A stretch of 64,000 nt of DNA from Lingula anatina (Eukaryota; Brachiopoda; Lingulata; Lingulida; Lingulidae). A program made the position numbers and the translations under genes. Positions 1-13,265 of this stretch are shown here, piece by piece; positions within the stretch are counted from its first letter, which is position 1; each line of letters begins with the position of its first letter. The stretch covers positions 550,703 through 614,702 of the forward strand of contig NW_019773570.1 of NCBI RefSeq assembly GCF_001039355.2, written 5' to 3'. Below the pieces are notes generated by a model, which did not search any database, had not been told where the DNA came from, and was given only the letters and a program-made list of their open reading frames with translations.

Positions 1-34
1 GAGAGAGAGAGAGAGAGAGAGAGAATACTAGTAA

Positions 35-97
<63 letters not shown>
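1..97. repeat. compound (GA)n/(GT)n microsatellite
   Basis: A GA run, then a GT run, then a GA run, with a short unique spacer at about 25-35. It lies in the NPDC1 intron upstream of the membrane-span exon. Confidence 0.95.
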
Positions 98-99
<2 letters not shown>

Positions 100-329
100 A
101 CCATATATGTTATGTAGTCCACTGATGATGTCAGATGGGCTTTTTTCCAGTTCTTAATGATGTCTGACGTGAACTCACTTATAAACTTTCGTTGCCACCT
201 TGCATTATTTTAACAAGATGAAAAAAGTTCTACATTAATCATATAAGAATAATTTTAGATATTTACCTGTCAGGGTTGTTTTTATAATTAAGGTTGGTGT
301 TTTAAGTTGGTCTAATATTTTTGTTTCAG

Positions 330-3300
330 TGTTAGTAGCAGGCTGCAGTTTAGCAGGTCTTGTGGGATTGATATTGGCTGGAGTGTGCTGGTACAAGTGA
401 GTATTTTATCAGGTCTTGTTACACTGATATTTTAAAGGGTTTGTGTGTACTTAACCAAGTTAGTTTAGCATTCTGAGGATAAAATTATCAAAAATGTTTC
501 TGACAAGACTAAGTAAGCTCACAGATTGGCTTTTAAATGTCTAGATTTTATATTCCTGTGTTATACTAACTGTTACAACACCAGGTTGAAGATCAGTGGC
601 TTATAGATAGATTACAACAAAATGTGGTAAACAACAGGATGCCAAACAGCCAGGTTCCTGTGAAGTCTGATTTAGTGGAAATTACAAGGTATATGCTACC
701 TGCCAGGGAGACCACAGAGACATGGCAGCAAGCAAAATGTGACCAATCTCTGCAATTATATGTGTTTTCACTGAAATACAATCTGTATTTGCTTGACTTG
801 GTATCAAAAGAACGGTCTTGGATAGCTGGACCATGGGGATAACTGCCTTGGCCACAGTCTTTGTCAATCTTGTATTGTAAAAAAAACAACACCACATTTT
901 TTTTGTTGGGGGGGGGGGGGGGGGGTTCAATGAGGAACATCTTATTTAACGTCATGGTGATACTCAAAAAATAAATAAATAGTCCAACCATTGGGTAGTG
1001 GAGGGCTGTCCTACCTGTGAAGGAAAAAAAAGGTGGAAGGATGAGATTTTTCTTATATAACCACTACAAAAGTATCTAAATGTGAGTCTGTTGTCACTGA
1101 TCCTGTGTGGAGTTGTAGTCAGAGGATACACATAGTTAACTACCAATTGCTCTCTGGTAAGACATGTCAAGGCTGTAAATGAAGTATGCAGGCATCTGTA
1201 TACAAGCAGGCCATCTTTATGCACTATCACTGTGGACAGCCTGCCAGCTATCAGGTTGACCTAGTTGTCAAGGTAATGGGGATAAAGCACCTGAAGTGCA
1301 TTGAATCAGTATCTAATATAGATCACATCCAGCCATCTTTGTACTTTACCTGATAAGCTCTATGTGTGGTCACTGTGTCATACAATATTGTGGTAGAATA
1401 CCTTCAGTATAGCGGACTTATTAAAACATTCTTAGTGTTGTTGGATAGATTTAATTTCTTCTGATATGGGCAGAGATTGCAGTTGTGGTTTCTATGTACA
1501 AAGTCATTTATGTGTCTCACTTTGGAGTATCAACAGAAACATTTTCCAATCTTTAGTCTAGATTACCACAAATTGGGGTTTGCATTCTGTGGTGGTGGTT
1601 TGGCCGTGTCTATTTGTTTCTGCACAAGATTTATCAAAAAGTTCAATCATTTTTTATGAACATTTCAGGAGAGACAATTATCCAGGAGGAAAAAAAAAAG
1701 ATTAAATTTTCCAGTGAATCTCATCTCCTAATATCTGTTTAAGTGTTGCATAACCTTTTCAGTAATTGCCTTTTCTTTGCGGAGGCCTGCATTTTTGTTT
1801 CCTGTCAGTTTGACATAGCATGAACAAATGTGCTTTGAGCATGTTTTATACAATAATGACGCAGAGTTTTGCAATATGATAACGATGAGCTTGCTGCAAG
1901 TTTTTATTCAATAATTAACAAAGTACCAGCTGTGTAGAGCTCACTTATTAGAGTAAGGTAAATTGAAGCCTATAGTTTAGTTTAATTACTAAGTAATAGA
2001 TGCACCAGACATCAGCAAGGTTAATATGATAGACAGGAGTGTGAAGTACAAGTAGATGAAACGTACACCTTGCTTCTGGCTTATTCTATGGTGAGTATCC
2101 AAAATAAAGGACTTATACGCAATGTAACTCATGTTCGTGCGTGACAGTCCTTGTTTGGGAGACCCTCATCTAGATCTCTTGTTCTTAACACCTGCAGAAG
2201 TCTAAATAAATAAATAAATAAATCAAGGTACAAAGTGGAAGTTCTGATGACAAACCAGCTTGAAATATGTCTAAGTGTGCCCTGTAATTGAAATGGATTA
2301 AGGTTAGATTTGAAGTATTGGTTTTTACAGTAATCGGCATAGACTATTCATCTACTGTTCAATAATTGAGTGCAATGTAGCTGCAGATGAAAGCAATTTG
2401 GCCTTGGATTGCAAAATAATTATCAGGGATTACTGAGTGTCCAGAGAATAAACAGGAAGCTTCTGATCTTAATTCTGCCAAGTTCCAGTACACTGGAGAT
2501 GACATTTATTGAGATGGAAGTGTCATGCATCTTCATGTAGGTGATGTTCATGAGGAAATTAATGAGGAGAAAAACACCAGGATGTGAGAGGCGGTGGCTG
2601 AAAATATTATTTTTGCCCAGAAATGTGTTTTGTTATTGAAATGTTTTGTGTTATTTGTGAGTTCAAGGTCACACACAGAAGCTCCATGTGATCCAAAATA
2701 GCAATCATGGCTTCCATCTGTTCAGTGTTTTAAAATGTGATAAAGAAACTAGATCATTTTTGAGATCATAGGCTTCCACTAAGGAAAAGCTGTTATTAAA
2801 AAAAAAAATTGTATAAAAAAGGGAAAAGCAGTAATTGAAGAGGATGGTAGATATTAGGAAGATTCAGGATTCAGTTGAAATTGAAACGTCTTCTTTCCTT
2901 CCTGAATAACATTCTGAAAAAGTAATCAAAATTTGCTTAAAATACTTTGAGATAACCTGGCTCCTAACAAAATAACCAGTGATGATGAAACCCAACCCTT
3001 TTAGGAGGCCATATAAACAGAAATGGCATTTGCAAACTCGACATTCAAATTTGTGAGCACAAATGCCCACTCTCAGACACAAATTAAGAACCCCAATGTA
3101 AAAGAAGTCACGAGCACAGCATTACGAGCACATTACAACCAACAGACCATAAATCCTAAATGCTTGTGTGATCCAATGCTCTGGCCACTAATTTTATGTT
3201 GGGGTACTTTAGTTCGTGGCCTGAGTGGTTTGTTCTCCCTGAGAGAGATTGCTAGCAAGCAGCCAATTATGGTTTACGCGGTCTGTAGGTTGGCAGAGAT

Positions 3301-4446
3301 AGAGATGACCAGGCAGACGCCGGGCAGTTAGGGTGAAACACCGTTTATGCTATCAAATTGTGTTTTAATGAAGGATTTCTGGCCAATTTTACAGTGAAGA
3401 AATGCAGAGTATTATATTTTCTATCGACTTTATGTTCCGTTCTAAACTCAATTTTGTGTGACCTTTCTTTAAAATTTATTCTGACTACAGAAAAATTACA
3501 GCCATTTGTGTCTGTATTTTCCCTGTATTGAGAACCACTAAGTCAGTATAATAGTGAGTAACCTGAGATAATTAGCCAGCATTCCCTAGTATATCATGGC
3601 ATCATTACAATAACAGTTGTTAGTAGCCCACTTTGTTTCTGGGCAGATGTGAGCTGAAAGGTTATAGCAGGCACAATGATAATTATATATTACAGTCACT
3701 CTGATCAAAAGGGAAATTGTTATTTAATATTAATGTAGTGAAGCAGCAATGTTACATGCCATTTCTCAGTGTTATACTGATTTAAAAGGTCCAAATTTTC
3801 ACCATGGAAACATACTAGTGTGGTTGCTTGATTTTAATACGTGCAGGAATTGTTGAACAGATGACAGAGCACTGTATTAAAGGTATCCATAATGAACCTC
3901 TCTAATATGCTGTGGTGTTAACTAAATCTTCCTCCCCACATATCCTTTAATTTACTCTCTGTGTTGGTACCAATACATTTTGTGATGAAAATTAAGGATT
4001 CCCCACAATGGGTACTGATTATGTCAAACTAAATTATACAAAGGAATATGTAATCTGTTTTGCATAGAACTAAGTAAGGCATTATAATGTATAAATCTTA
4101 TTGCTAGTAGTAAGATATGGTTAGTATAAGTCTGGCTCTTTGTTGCATCACTGACCTTATCATTAAACTTACTACTCTTTTTGAATTTTGTAACTTTGAC
4201 CTGGTTCAGTAGACATTATTGTGACTGTAGTGATGTAAATGAATTGTGTTTGTCTCCAGAATCCGTAAGAGCAGCAAGGCGGCCAGTGAGGTGGATTACC
4301 CCGCATATGGGGTGACTGGCCCCCAGGGACGGGAACACGTCATCTCCCCCGGGGACAGGAAGCTGGCCCAGAGTGCTCAGATGTACCACTACCAGCACCA
4401 GAAACAACAGATGATTGCTATGGAGAAGTAAGACAGAGAGAGAGAG

Positions 4447-4513
<67 letters not shown>

Positions 4514-4603
4514 TTCAGTGTGTGTGTGTGTGTGAGAGAGAGAGAGTGTGTGTGTGTGTGTGAGAGAGAGTGTGTGTGTGTGTGTGAGAGAGAGAGAATT
4601 TAA

Positions 4604-4637
<34 letters not shown>

Positions 4638-5622
4638 AAAAGAGAGAGAGTGAACGTGTGAGTGTGTATGTGTGTGTGAGAGCGTGTTTATATGAGAGAG
4701 AGAGAGAGAGAGGTCCTATGAAAAAGAAAGTGTACTACATGGGTGCTTACATACACTGTGTGTCTATGTGGTGGCATGTGTTTATATATGTACAGATGTG
4801 TTTGTATACTGAGACACACTGCTGTGTATGTGTATATTCAATGAGAACTGGCAGCTTTACCTTTGCTGTCTTTTTGTATGCACAGAGCATGCATGTCAAC
4901 ATCTGTTTCATATGTCGTACATTACTGTTCAGAACATGTGTGAAATACCACATGGTTTCCATGACAAAAATATCACAGAAAACAGAAACTTTAATATTAA
5001 TCAGCTGCACACAGCTCACTGTGACTGCTAACAGGTTTATATTTGACCACAGATGTTTTCTGTCTTTAGTTTTACAGTCTTGTCCAATAAAATCATAAAT
5101 TAATTACTAGTTAATTTCTATGTATCCTCATGGAGATGTGATATATGAAACATTGATAATAACCACTCTAGATGTTTATGGTCTTCAGGTTTGCATTATA
5201 AATTAATAAATTGATCACTAAAGTAATAATTATTTCACTCATTATGATATGATATCCTCATGAGACACTGACATTAATTATCCCTATCCCAGGGCCAATG
5301 GAGACATGAAGCATGATGGCAGTGAGGAGGACAGTGATGAAGAGAATGAGGAGGGAGACTATACTGTATATGAATGCCCAGGGCTGGCTCCAGTAAGTAC
5401 ACGCCATGTCTGTGAACATTTTTAACAAAGTATTTGTGAATTTTGAAGGGTATTGCAACCTGATCTCTTGATAAGACACTGCTAATTAGCATTGTTTTAT
5501 GGAAGTACATTATTTACTGTTTGTATTTTCAGACGGGTGAAATGGAAGTGAAGAACCCCCTGTTTTCTGAGGATGTAACCCCCACACCGGGAGACAAAGA
5601 TAAAGAAAAGGGCAATGAATAG
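330..5622 (+). CDS. NPDC1: NPDC1/CAB-1 like neural proliferation differentiation and control protein, 3' part
   Basis: Four terminal coding exons are seen: 330-396, 4260-4427, 5293-5392 and 5533-5622 (TAG stop), with phases 2, 2, 0 that join cleanly. The first exon encodes a single membrane span (LVAGCSLAGLVGLILAGVCW). The rest is a short cytoplasmic tail carrying the family hallmarks: ISPGDRKLAQSAQMYHYQHQ, an acidic stretch (SDEENEEGDYTVYECPGLAP) and TGEMEVKNPLF. These match the conserved C-terminus of vertebrate NPDC1. The family is known as single-pass, neuron-enriched vesicle/membrane proteins (CAB-1 in C. elegans). Extracellular and signal-peptide exons must lie left of the window, so the protein is incomplete here. 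The 3.9-kb intron between the span exon and the tail exon holds no other supported feature. Recognition is by motif only, but the tail match is close to unmistakable. Confidence 0.93.
4432..4712. repeat. compound (GA)n/(GT)n microsatellite beside an NPDC1 donor
   Basis: About 280 bp of alternating GA and GT blocks starting within ten bases of the splice donor at 4427/4428. It makes a spurious plus-strand reading frame of repeated CV and RE residues that should not be taken as a gene. Confidence 0.95.
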
Positions 5623-8600
5623 ACAGTGATGTTTCACAGCATTAGCCAGGACAATCAGCAGGCACACAGAAATAGCTAATATATTATTATGTGTATGCTG
5701 TATGATATATATAAATGTTCCTCGTTAGTGGGAGAAAAAGTTAATATATTCAAATTCATATCCAGATGCTATGATGATAGATTTAAAGCCACAAATGTCC
5801 TGAAGCGATATGTAGTTTAGTGAAAATGTTTTAATGGTACGACTCCCCTAATTAATAAAATAATGAGTTATTTGTCTGCTATAGGGTGGCAAACACAGCT
5901 GATTGTTGACGAATCACACTGAAAGCTGACTGTTCAGGTGTACAGGTAACCTCACAAATGGTTTTTAGAAAGAACTAATTTTAACTTGGTGCTGAGAATA
6001 GAAGATAATTTTAATGTGATAATTGGATGACGAAGACACAACATGGAAAGGTTGTATTCCTCTCCTGGAGGAGCTGTGATAGAAATGAAATAGTTTGCCA
6101 CTGAAACTGCCCTTTCTTCCCAATAATTGTATTTTAAGGTACTGCGTAGAAAATGTCTTTATTTTTTATTTCACAGAGTAAAAAAAAACAAAGATGATAA
6201 AAAAAGGATAAACGGTTCAAGCAGCTGGTGGAAGTGTTTGGAAGTAGTTGTTCATCTTTCATGTCATGCCAACCTTTCAGTAGGGAATGTGTATCCCAAT
6301 CTATTTTTCGTGGGAGTTTTGATAATATTACCCAAGCTCTAATGCCAATTCTACATGAAAATACTTGGTCGCAACACAGTTTGAGAAAAATTTTCAAAAA
6401 ATATTTATGCTTGCCAACAATTTCTAGCCATGTAAATGAAATCCATAAATGTAGCTATATTTTTAGCATACACTGAAGTGCTGTAAGATAAGAAATATTC
6501 CAATTTTTTTATGTGGGGCGTGATATCTGATGAAATAATTTCTGTATCAGATAACTGGTCTTCTGCCATTATATGTGAAGCGCACTGTCTATTTCAACTC
6601 TGTGGTAATCTGTCTGAAAATCAACTTACCTATACTTTTGGGTAAAATATCCTGACTTTATTAATACAGCAATGCATGTTTTATAACTGCTTTATATCTG
6701 GCTTTGGTGACTGTTATGTGTTCTGTTATATATTAAGTTATAATACAGCTGAGGTGATGAAAGAACAAGAACAACTTAGTGACAAAGAGGAGAGCTTTCA
6801 GTGCAGATATGTATGGTTTTGATGGAAAATGGAGCTCATTTTGGCAGACAGTTATTTTCACCCTGTGTTTCAGAGGCTGATAGAAACTCGCCTCTGCCAC
6901 CAGGTTACTTACATTACCAATTCCTGGCTCATTCATTGTGGATCTCTGAGACTTCGGGTGTAAACAATTCACAGGTGCACTCTCTGTCTTCTCACTCCAT
7001 ACACAGGGACATGTTGTCAAGTATGTTACACTGTATACATATCTCACAGCTCTGTGTAAAGCAAGAGAGGTTTGTCTCTAATTGTCTCTCCACTGTGAGA
7101 GCCTTCACCTTATACATTCCTGTGTTCTAGTCTTATGTTGTGAGACTCCTCCATTCACTTGGTATCTCTTGTCTCTTTCTTGATTTTTATTCACCACAAT
7201 AAAAACCAACAGCTGAAAATATTAAGGTAGTTAATTCCTAGTTTTAGACCAAAGAGACTCTATTCTTTATAAACTAATATATAATGATTGTTGTTATCAT
7301 ATTGTTTACCAGTATTTATTGTCAGATATATTTGTTGAGTTTATTATAAAGAATTTATTTACTTTAAGCTTTAGTTAGGGTATATTCAGATACCACTATA
7401 GATAACAAGCATTGACAGAGTGGTTCATACAGCGGTGTTGGTATAAGCCAGAGACAAGCAGAAGACTGCAGACTTACAATTCTGAGGCATGTCTGTGCCT
7501 GGAGACCACAAACCAGTGTCTCTTCAACTCTGGGTCTACAGTGATTTTACAGACCATGTGTTAATTTGAGTATAAACGGGTAAGAAATTCTGAAATTAAG
7601 AATGTTGAAGAACTGTGATTGTGTATAAGTTATGCCTCCAAGAGTAAAACTCTTCAACCTACAGAATTCACCAAATATTCTTTGGGAAGGTGAAATTTTG
7701 TTACATATGGTCACAAGATTGCACCATAGTACTAACTTCTATAACTAGTACAGATAACCTCCAAATATTTTGGCTTGTCTCACAAAAGAACATCTTAGTC
7801 ACAAAAGGACTTGGCATTTAAGCACATGCATTTGAAAAAGTCTGAACTTTGTATAATGGCCACTTTGTAAGCTGCTTTTATCGTTCTCTGCTATTGTGTT
7901 ATCTATAAATTGTTAGTTGAGGTCTGACTACTTATTAGACTTGACAGTTCAGCTTGCAGTTGGAGCATTGTTCAAGGGGTAAGATCAGGAACTTCACTCC
8001 GCTGAATAATGCAGATGTCATGTTCCAGGATATTTACACCTTTAGTCATGAATATTCTGCAGTTTCCATTATGGAAATGAAGGCCAATATCAACTGTGTT
8101 CATTGGTCTAACCACTACAGAAATGTTTTCGTAATCTGCGTGCCTGACCCTCGACTGCTCCAGTTGCCTGCTTGTGTCACATGGAGAGCAGGTTTTGAAC
8201 ATCCTTGGCTCGTACTCGCACACTGGCATATCTTTTGCATTAAAGATTATTCTTATCAACAGATATAAATAATCTTTATTACAAAATTATTTTTATCTAT
8301 GGATATTTAATTTGTAACTTTGCTCAGCTGTTGCCTTGGTTAACTGTCAAAAGACCCTATGCTGGATTAAGACAGTTGTTTTTAAAAATTGACAACAATT
8401 GACAAAAGTTTGTCAGACCAACAGTAATTTTAAATAGTACTTATTTATTCTGGAAATACAAAAAATGACTTGGAATATACTTCATACAGAAATTGGTGTA
8501 TTTAAAATTTGCGAGTACAAGCCTTGAGCAGAAATGTGACATCACATGACCTGAACTGAATTTAGCATTTATTGTTGTGATTCTGTGTCGGTGTTCAATA

Positions 8601-9644
8601 TGAAGAAATTCAGGTGCAATAAAAATAATTAACCCTTTACCACCTGTAGTGCCATGGTGTGTGTTCACATGGTGGGTGCAGGTCAGAAAGTCTTGGACAG
8701 ATGGAGTGAAGAAGGGTTAACAATTCATCAAGGGCCAGCTCTTGAAGAAAATATGGGTGATAAAATGAATGGAGTTTCCCTAAAAAGTTTGGAGTAATTT
8801 CTTTGTGTTGTAACAAGGTATGTGTACAACAAGCTTAAGGTATGTGTTCAAGTTGCTGAGACAACTGATGTATGATATATGCGGCTGCAGGTTACCATGG
8901 TGATAGCACCCTGAGTTAGTCTAATGATATACATTATGTATTGTGTTCTGAGCTAAGAGAGAACCAAACCTTAAAGTTTTGAGGTTCAGGGTGTTGTGAG
9001 AAGGATCGAACACATAGAAATGATTAAGTTATAAGCTATCTAGTCACTGGGAGAAGGTATGTGCAGAACCAGGGCTGTCTGACTGGAGTTTAGGCTGAAT
9101 AGTGGTCCAACTTTTACACCAAATGTGAAGTCTGTATCTGCCTAGTAAGATGAATCGGTATTAGTCCAAGTAAAATTTTGTGCCCATCTAATAATTTGAT
9201 AATTACAGGAAAGACGACTGTGACAGACCAATGTTTTGCACTTTAAGTGGATTACTGTGGGTTGATCTTCAACTGAAGTAGATCAAACATTTGGTGTAAA
9301 AGTTTGGACCAGTTTTCATACTGAAGTATTTAATAAAAACCTGTCCAGTGTGGGACTGTTCACTCCTGGCCATGTTCTGAAGATAAGAGTAAATTCTGGC
9401 CTGGGTTACTTGTAACAATGAGTAAAAATGTAGGTTAATAAAATGTGGTGCAGGAAGTGGAGAGTCGTCTGTTATTGGAGGATTTTCTCTCAATACCTCG
9501 GCATGTCTTTCCATATATGCAAATCAACATTATGACAATAATGGGTTCAATTTTGTGACAGATATTTGGTTTACCATAAACAGCATGTTGGGGTGATTTT
9601 CTTTCTCTTTGTGAAATTAAAATGATCCAAAGTTAAAATGAACG

Positions 9645-9687
<43 letters not shown>

Positions 9688-12306
9688 ACTTAAAACATAA
9701 TAATGTTTCATAATAGTGAAGAGAAAAGACAAATGGAATAATGAACAATTAAACTTGGTACTTTTCATTGATTTATTATTTATAATACATTTATAGTAAA
9801 TAACCATCCTTTACTTCTCAGCAAACAATAAATTGACATAATGCCTGAATCATGCAAGCATGTCTCCATTCCTGAAAAATCACATTTGATGCAACCGTCT
9901 TCAGTGAAGACTTCAATAAGAGAGGTATTTCAAAATGTACAAAATCAACACTTGTTGCGATTACACTCTTACTTATAACTCTTTCTAGTCCAAGTATATG
10001 ACCCCTGTGTTTCAACCCCCAGTCTGGTTCAATACAGGTATCATTAAATATTAACACTTTTAATTTCTTTTATTTCTAATAACTTTCAGTGACGGTGGTG
10101 TCTGAAGCCTGCACAGTGAGTCTAGCACACACGGATCTGGATCTTGGTTAAATAATACTTTATAATATACAATTTATGCAAGTTGTTTATCTAAACAATT
10201 ATCCATGATTCAAACTCCGCTTAAAAGTGGTGGTAATAAGACACTTGCTATATCTACCTATAAATATGAAGTCTTCATATCAATCAATATTCCATGATTT
10301 CAGTTTTATCTATCACCTTAGAAAAATCAAAATATGGAAGCAGAATTTTAAATAACTTCCCCTAAATCTAATATAAATAAATAAAAAATTAAAACATAAA
10401 AAAGACCTATACATATATCTGTGTATTCTATATGTTCAAATAACTTATATAAAGCTCAAGTTACTTAACAAAATATATAAATATAATATTACACTATACT
10501 GTGACCCCCCCCCCCCCATCTAATATGTTCTGGTTTTCATGCCTTATTCCCTTTTTTTCAGATTTCCCTATATGAAATACATTTATTTGCTAATTGTGGC
10601 CTGTATGTACAGAACATTTTTAACTCTAGGAAACAGAGAGATATAAAAAGGTGTCAAATGCTTGCAGCTTCAGTGTAGCTTGAACAACACATGAAAATCA
10701 ACACACAATGCATTAAGCAGAAATGATATGTTAACTGCATTGGGATTTCTATGATTAAGAATGAGATCAAAGTATCCATCTGCTGTGTGGTATAACATCT
10801 AAACAACTTACTCATTTCATAATTACTTCTATTGTGTTACTCTGTTAATCATCTCTATTCATTTTCCTCTCATAATGAACATACACATCCCTTCTTCCAG
10901 TTTAGTGGGGTTTCACAAACATCAATCTCATTAAAAACCATAGGAGGTCTTTTTCTTCACTATATTCCAACTTACGACCACCTTACGACGTACATAAACA
11001 ATGTTAATTTCTTGATGTAAGCACAGGGACATGACCTCTAAGGCCTCATTCAGAATAGGGTACTTACTAGTCCCAGGGTCAAATATGGCTGACCCACTAC
11101 TTCCCCCAGGGGGTATCAAAATCAGTGTATTTTAGCAGATTATTCGGCAAGCTTTGTAGTAGGTCAGTGTATTTCACTCTGCTACTAGTTAGTCCCCTAT
11201 TTTGAATGGGCCTTATACTTACTAGTCGTCTTCCCCACAGTCTAGTTATTACAAGGTTTAATTACTTAATGTCCTGCTTGCAGAGTCAATGAGTGGAAAA
11301 ATATTCCCAGCAAATACAAGTTGACCTGAACTGATTATCAGCAGATGTGTGAATCACTTGACTTATTTATATTATTTTTGATCAACAGCTAAAATTCAAG
11401 TTAAAAGCAATGTCATCAGAAATGTTGCGGGGTAAAATACTGCAGAACACGAGTTCTAAATTAACCAACCTGTTGCCAGAGGAAACTGTAAAAGATTAAT
11501 TAACTATACATGCTAATTAATTTGAATAACACTGATGAAGCCGCAGATTGAGGAGACCATAAAATCTTTAACTAATCAGAGTTATAACAGAGGTGTTGAA
11601 GTTCCACGAAAATATTTTCACAATTCTGCAAGTGCTACGCAACAACCCTGTCAAAATTTGCAGCAGTGCATTTAACAATTGTATTCGAATCCTAACAGCA
11701 GCCATTCATAGCATTACAAAACAAAGACTCACAGTATGACACGCACATGCAGAAAATAAACAGGAGATTATTAGGAGATACATTTGACTCTAGAAAATTC
11801 AAAAACTGTCAGCTGAACTTTCTTCTTAGAACTAAATCCATTTGATCATCCGGTGTAAAGTTTTACTGTTTTCAAAAACATGTAAGTTCTGGGACACAAA
11901 CAAAACATCTAAAAAAAAAGGGAGAGATATTGAGATCAAATGAACAATTTGTTGTCACAGTTCTATTTGGCTTCCAGTATCATCACAACTGCCCAGTGTG
12001 TACTTCTATATCCTAAACACAGAAGTGACTTGGTGTTATTGCTACTAAGATAAAAAGCCACATGTCTTCAGTACCAGGTCTCTAGTGTGTATTACATACA
12101 AATACACCATCAACAAATATGTGCACATTTAACAGTCTGGTTACTGTATACAGCTTTTAAATATCTTCTCTAGCTCATCACATCCAAATCTTCCACGTTA
12201 ATGCTGTTCATTTTAAAGCAAAAGCTTTGTGTTTCAAATGCATATACACCACACATAAAGTCAGCTTCCATGGTGTATTCTAACTAAAGGCTCCATAAAA
12301 CCAGTT
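5623..12306. other. intergenic/UTR stretch between convergent NPDC1 and MEGF8
   Basis: The left end must contain the NPDC1 3' UTR (an AATAAA-like hexamer is seen near 5854) and the right end the MEGF8 3' UTR on the minus strand. Poly(A) sites cannot be fixed without RNA data. Short open frames in both strands have no recognisable domain or splice pattern. Noted content: a poly(A) tract at 9643-9682, a poly(C) run near 10505 and a small inverted-repeat element at 9104-9310. No RNA gene was found. Confidence 0.7.
9104..9310. mobile_element. MITE-like element with about 23-bp terminal inverted repeats
   Basis: The left end GGTCCAACTTTTACACCAAA is the reverse complement of the right end apart from one inserted T. 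Both ends are flanked by the trinucleotide AGT, a possible target-site duplication. It is 207 bp long and has no coding capacity. The superfamily cannot be named from this copy alone. Confidence 0.6.
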
Positions 12307-13265
12307 TCATGCGGACGAACTATTACTATTTCCAGAAGTGGAATTAACAGTTTGCTGTGTATTGGGCCCAGAGTTTGTGTTTGTAGTTCGTCTCCGCACG
12401 GGATTTTTCTGTGTATTCAGAGTGGGATACATGACCCTCAAGGTCATCAAGGCTGAGCCAAGATAAGCCTGCACTGGAGCAGAGGTGCCACCTGGTAGCT
12501 GTACTACAACTGTTCCCACAGCAGCGATACCATCGTCTGTCGGCTCCAGTGCTATTGGGTTGATGTTAAATTCATCATCATCATCAACCTGTTCGAGATT
12601 GTCAGGGCCAGACGAGCGGTGCTTTCTACGGGATTTTGGACGCAACCGTTTTCTCCTCATGGGTGGGGATTGGCTGAACAGTTCCTCCTCGTCCAGGTAA
12701 ACCATCACCTTTCCAAATGGTCTGGAGGCCATGTGTTCCATCTCCATCAGACGGCGCTGTGTGTTCTGTCTCGTGTCATGCACCTGCTTAATCTTCCAAA
12801 CCAGGACACACAACGATAAAAACTTGAAAAAACTGGAGAAAAACACGGAGAAAAACACAAATAAATCAATATGAGGCTGATCCTGACGAAAGTACAAATT
12901 CCCAAAACTTTCATTGGTGGTGGCAGATCCTATGCCCTGTAACACAGTGAAGAACTTGGCCTCCTTTAAGTTATGAATATCTGACTCATGAGGAAGTGTT
13001 ATCACAAGTCGGAACTTGACATTACGCACAATAAGTACAGTCCTGGGCGTATCTATGGTAACATACGTCACCATCTCCTCCGCCTCCATACTCCGTAGAT
13101 TATACAGAGTGTGCGTGCCATTACTGGTGGTACTCCGCCGCCGCCGCGAGGACTGGGAGTCAACAGCTACGTAACTGGGGTCAATAGTGATGTTATGTTT
13201 CCAGGAGTTGGGGTCCACTGACACTATAAAGGTGTCATTGTACGGGGAGAAGTAGACATCCACAC
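12307..13265 (-). other. MEGF8: MEGF8 last exon: stalk, membrane span and MASRPF tail
   Basis: Encodes the membrane-proximal ectodomain with a tetrabasic RRRR|S site (residues about 2494-2497), the span (LFVFFSVFFSSFFKFLSLCV) and a tail with MASRPF at 12732-12715. A Ser/Asn/Thr-rich C-terminus ends at the TGA-free stop region 12307-12309. MASRPF is shared by attractin-family proteins and is the MGRN1-binding motif in mammals. Confidence 0.9.

Noticed and set aside
4604-5098. 164-codon ORF rich in CV and RE
   Set aside because: Microsatellite-driven frame in an NPDC1 intron with no domain or splice support.
7954-8268. About 100-codon open frames on both strands
   Set aside because: No recognised domain, no splice context, and the two strands are equally open; possibly a fragment of an old repeat.
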